The notes under the pieces were generated by a model. That model was not told the origin of the DNA. It searched no databases and worked only from the letters and a program-made list of their open reading frames with translations. Position numbers and translations under genes: made by a program. Below, one piece after another: positions 4,308-5,106 of a stretch of DNA of 5,106 nucleotides (position 1 is the stretch's first letter; every line of letters starts with the position of its first letter). Source of the stretch: a bacterium (GTDB lineage Bacteria; UBP18; UBA7526); the NCBI GenBank assembly GCA_030616365.1, contig JAUWXM010000072.1, forward strand, positions 1-5,106. The letters are read 5' to 3'.

Positions 4308-5015
4308 TTATTCTGTTATCTTATTATGTTCTGGACCAAGCAATTCCTGCATCTCTTTGGGTCTTTCTGGATACTTTGGGGGTAGATTGTAGCGGAAGGA
4401 TAACTCTCCCAATTGGCTACTGAAACTCTCTATGACCAAGTTAATGTATTCAGTGTCAGGAGTAATAAAAGGCTCCCCATTTTCCAGTTCCTTGGGAAAG
4501 TAGATTCCAAAAGATGAGTTTTTATTCATATAATTAACTGTATATATATAACCCTTCTTTTTAGCTCCCAACTCTGTTACATGGTCAATTTTAACCACCT
4601 GCCCCCTATCGTTCTCTAAATATAAATAATCTGGTAGGTTCTTTGGGATGCTTAATTCTAAATCGTCGTTCAGCAACCTAAAAGTGAGCATAAACGAGTG
4701 GTATGGACTTACTGAGGAGAACTTAACCTCTTCTTTTATTTTTTCTTTTATATCTTTAGGAGGACATTTCTCATATACCAATCTTTCATACTTCCAGGCA
4801 ATCGTATGTTCTATAGTGTCCCTCCCAGCATAGATTTCAAATCCATTCTTTCTTGCAGTTTTTTTCAAAACCTCTCTAACCATTGTTGTATACCTGGTTA
4901 GCAAGTCGAGTCTTTTGATATTTTCATTACTCATTTTTCCCATCGTATGACCAATGTTTACCAGGCTTATCACCATTATTAAACCAATTACCACTAATAA
5001 ATTTTTCTTAGGCAT
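4308..5015 (-). CDS. Exported or membrane-anchored protein of unknown function
   Basis: 235 residues that I do not recognise. The N-terminus (MPKKN, then a hydrophobic stretch to about residue 25) is a signal peptide or signal anchor; no clear AXA cleavage site or lipobox is visible, so retention in the membrane is possible. The remainder is hydrophilic, with a basic helical section at about 30-60, one cysteine (in YEKCPPKD), beta-rich stretches (SFMLTFRLLNDDLELSIP, KGYIYTVNYM, SFGIYFP) and a proline-rich tail with PPKYPERPKEMQELLGP. The start is well supported: AGGAGG at 5029-5024 lies eight bases before the ATG. It ends in TAA 18 bases before a terminator on its own strand. Codon use looks like its neighbours. 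An extracytoplasmic role is inferred only from the leader. Confidence 0.8.
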   Translation of the reverse strand: MPKKNLLVVIGLIMVISLVNIGHTMGKMSNENIKRLDLLTRYTTMVREVLKKTARKNGFEIYAGRDTIEHTIAWKYERLVYEKCPPKDIKEKIKEEVKFSSVSPYHSFMLTFRLLNDDLELSIPKNLPDYLYLENDRGQVVKIDHVTELGAKKKGYIYTVNYMNKNSSFGIYFPKELENGEPFITPDTEYINLVIESFSSQLGELSFRYNLPPKYPERPKEMQELLGPEHNKITE

Positions 5016-5030
5016 TGAAATATCCTCCTT

Positions 5031-5106
5031 TTAGATTTTCTTAATGATCCCAGTTGGCTCCGCCCTTAGACCAATCGGCTTTCTCATGAGGTTTCCTTCT
5101 TTCCGC
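5031..5106 (-). CDS. Possible 3' end of an upstream minus-strand gene (uncertain)
   Basis: Two minus-strand frames stay open from the window edge. One ends at TAA 5033-5031 with residues ending EPTGIIKKI, directly against the next gene's ribosome binding site. The other ends at TAA 5043-5041 with residues ending GGANWDH. Too little sequence is present to choose between them or name a family, and the region might instead be a non-coding leader. Confidence 0.3.
   Translation of the reverse strand, partial: RKEGNLMRKPIGLRAEPTGIIKKI

Noticed and set aside
4648..4833. Plus-strand 61-codon open frame
   Set aside because: Antisense to the exported protein gene, with no initiation signal.

Overview
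The window looks like part of an uncultivated, probably anaerobic bacterium of moderate GC. That view rests on a ferredoxin-dependent thioredoxin reductase, a corrinoid adenosyltransferase and a TTG-started tsaD. The short-repeat filler resembles what is seen in some candidate-phylum genomes; I cannot place the organism from sequence alone, and any phylum name would be a guess.

Layout. Plus strand, 1-1524: a tight redox and cofactor operon. It starts with the 3' part of ccdA, which reads without a stop into a classical thioredoxin (1-690). Next come the ferredoxin:thioredoxin reductase catalytic subunit (690-971, stop and start overlapping by one base) and the adenosyltransferase cobO (973-1524, one base after the previous stop). 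A membrane-anchored TPR protein follows (1588-2094), behind an array of 7-bp repeats. A strong bidirectional terminator (2121-2147) separates it from convergent minus-strand genes. Minus strand: a TsaD (tRNA t6A) gene (3023-4168) overlaps the start of an inositol-monophosphatase-family gene (2238-3026) by 4 bp, with an extended -10 promoter at about 4229-4255. Upstream of these lie a terminator (4260-4290), an exported or anchored protein of unknown function (4308-5015), and possibly the tail of another gene (5031-5106).

How the genes fit together. Reduced ferredoxin, the FTR catalytic subunit, thioredoxin and CcdA form a plausible chain carrying reducing power from ferredoxin to the cell exterior. 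Because thioredoxin is in frame with CcdA but has its own strong ribosome binding site, one locus could yield both a tethered and a free form. This is inference.

The most unusual feature is short, structured repeat DNA lying inside genes without breaking them. Two related 30-bp palindromic insertions are exactly 10 codons each: one in the CcdA-thioredoxin linker, one just before the CobO P-loop. Removing the CobO copy restores the family's normal N-terminus. TsaD carries a codon-aligned 117-bp (39-codon) block built only of 8-bp repeats, 7-bp repeats and mini-palindromes. Its C-terminal tail is made from two further GGGTC/GACCC palindromes, and 7-bp repeats also sit upstream of the TPR gene. 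Together these suggest several families of tiny non-autonomous repeats that are tolerated in coding sequence when they stay in frame.
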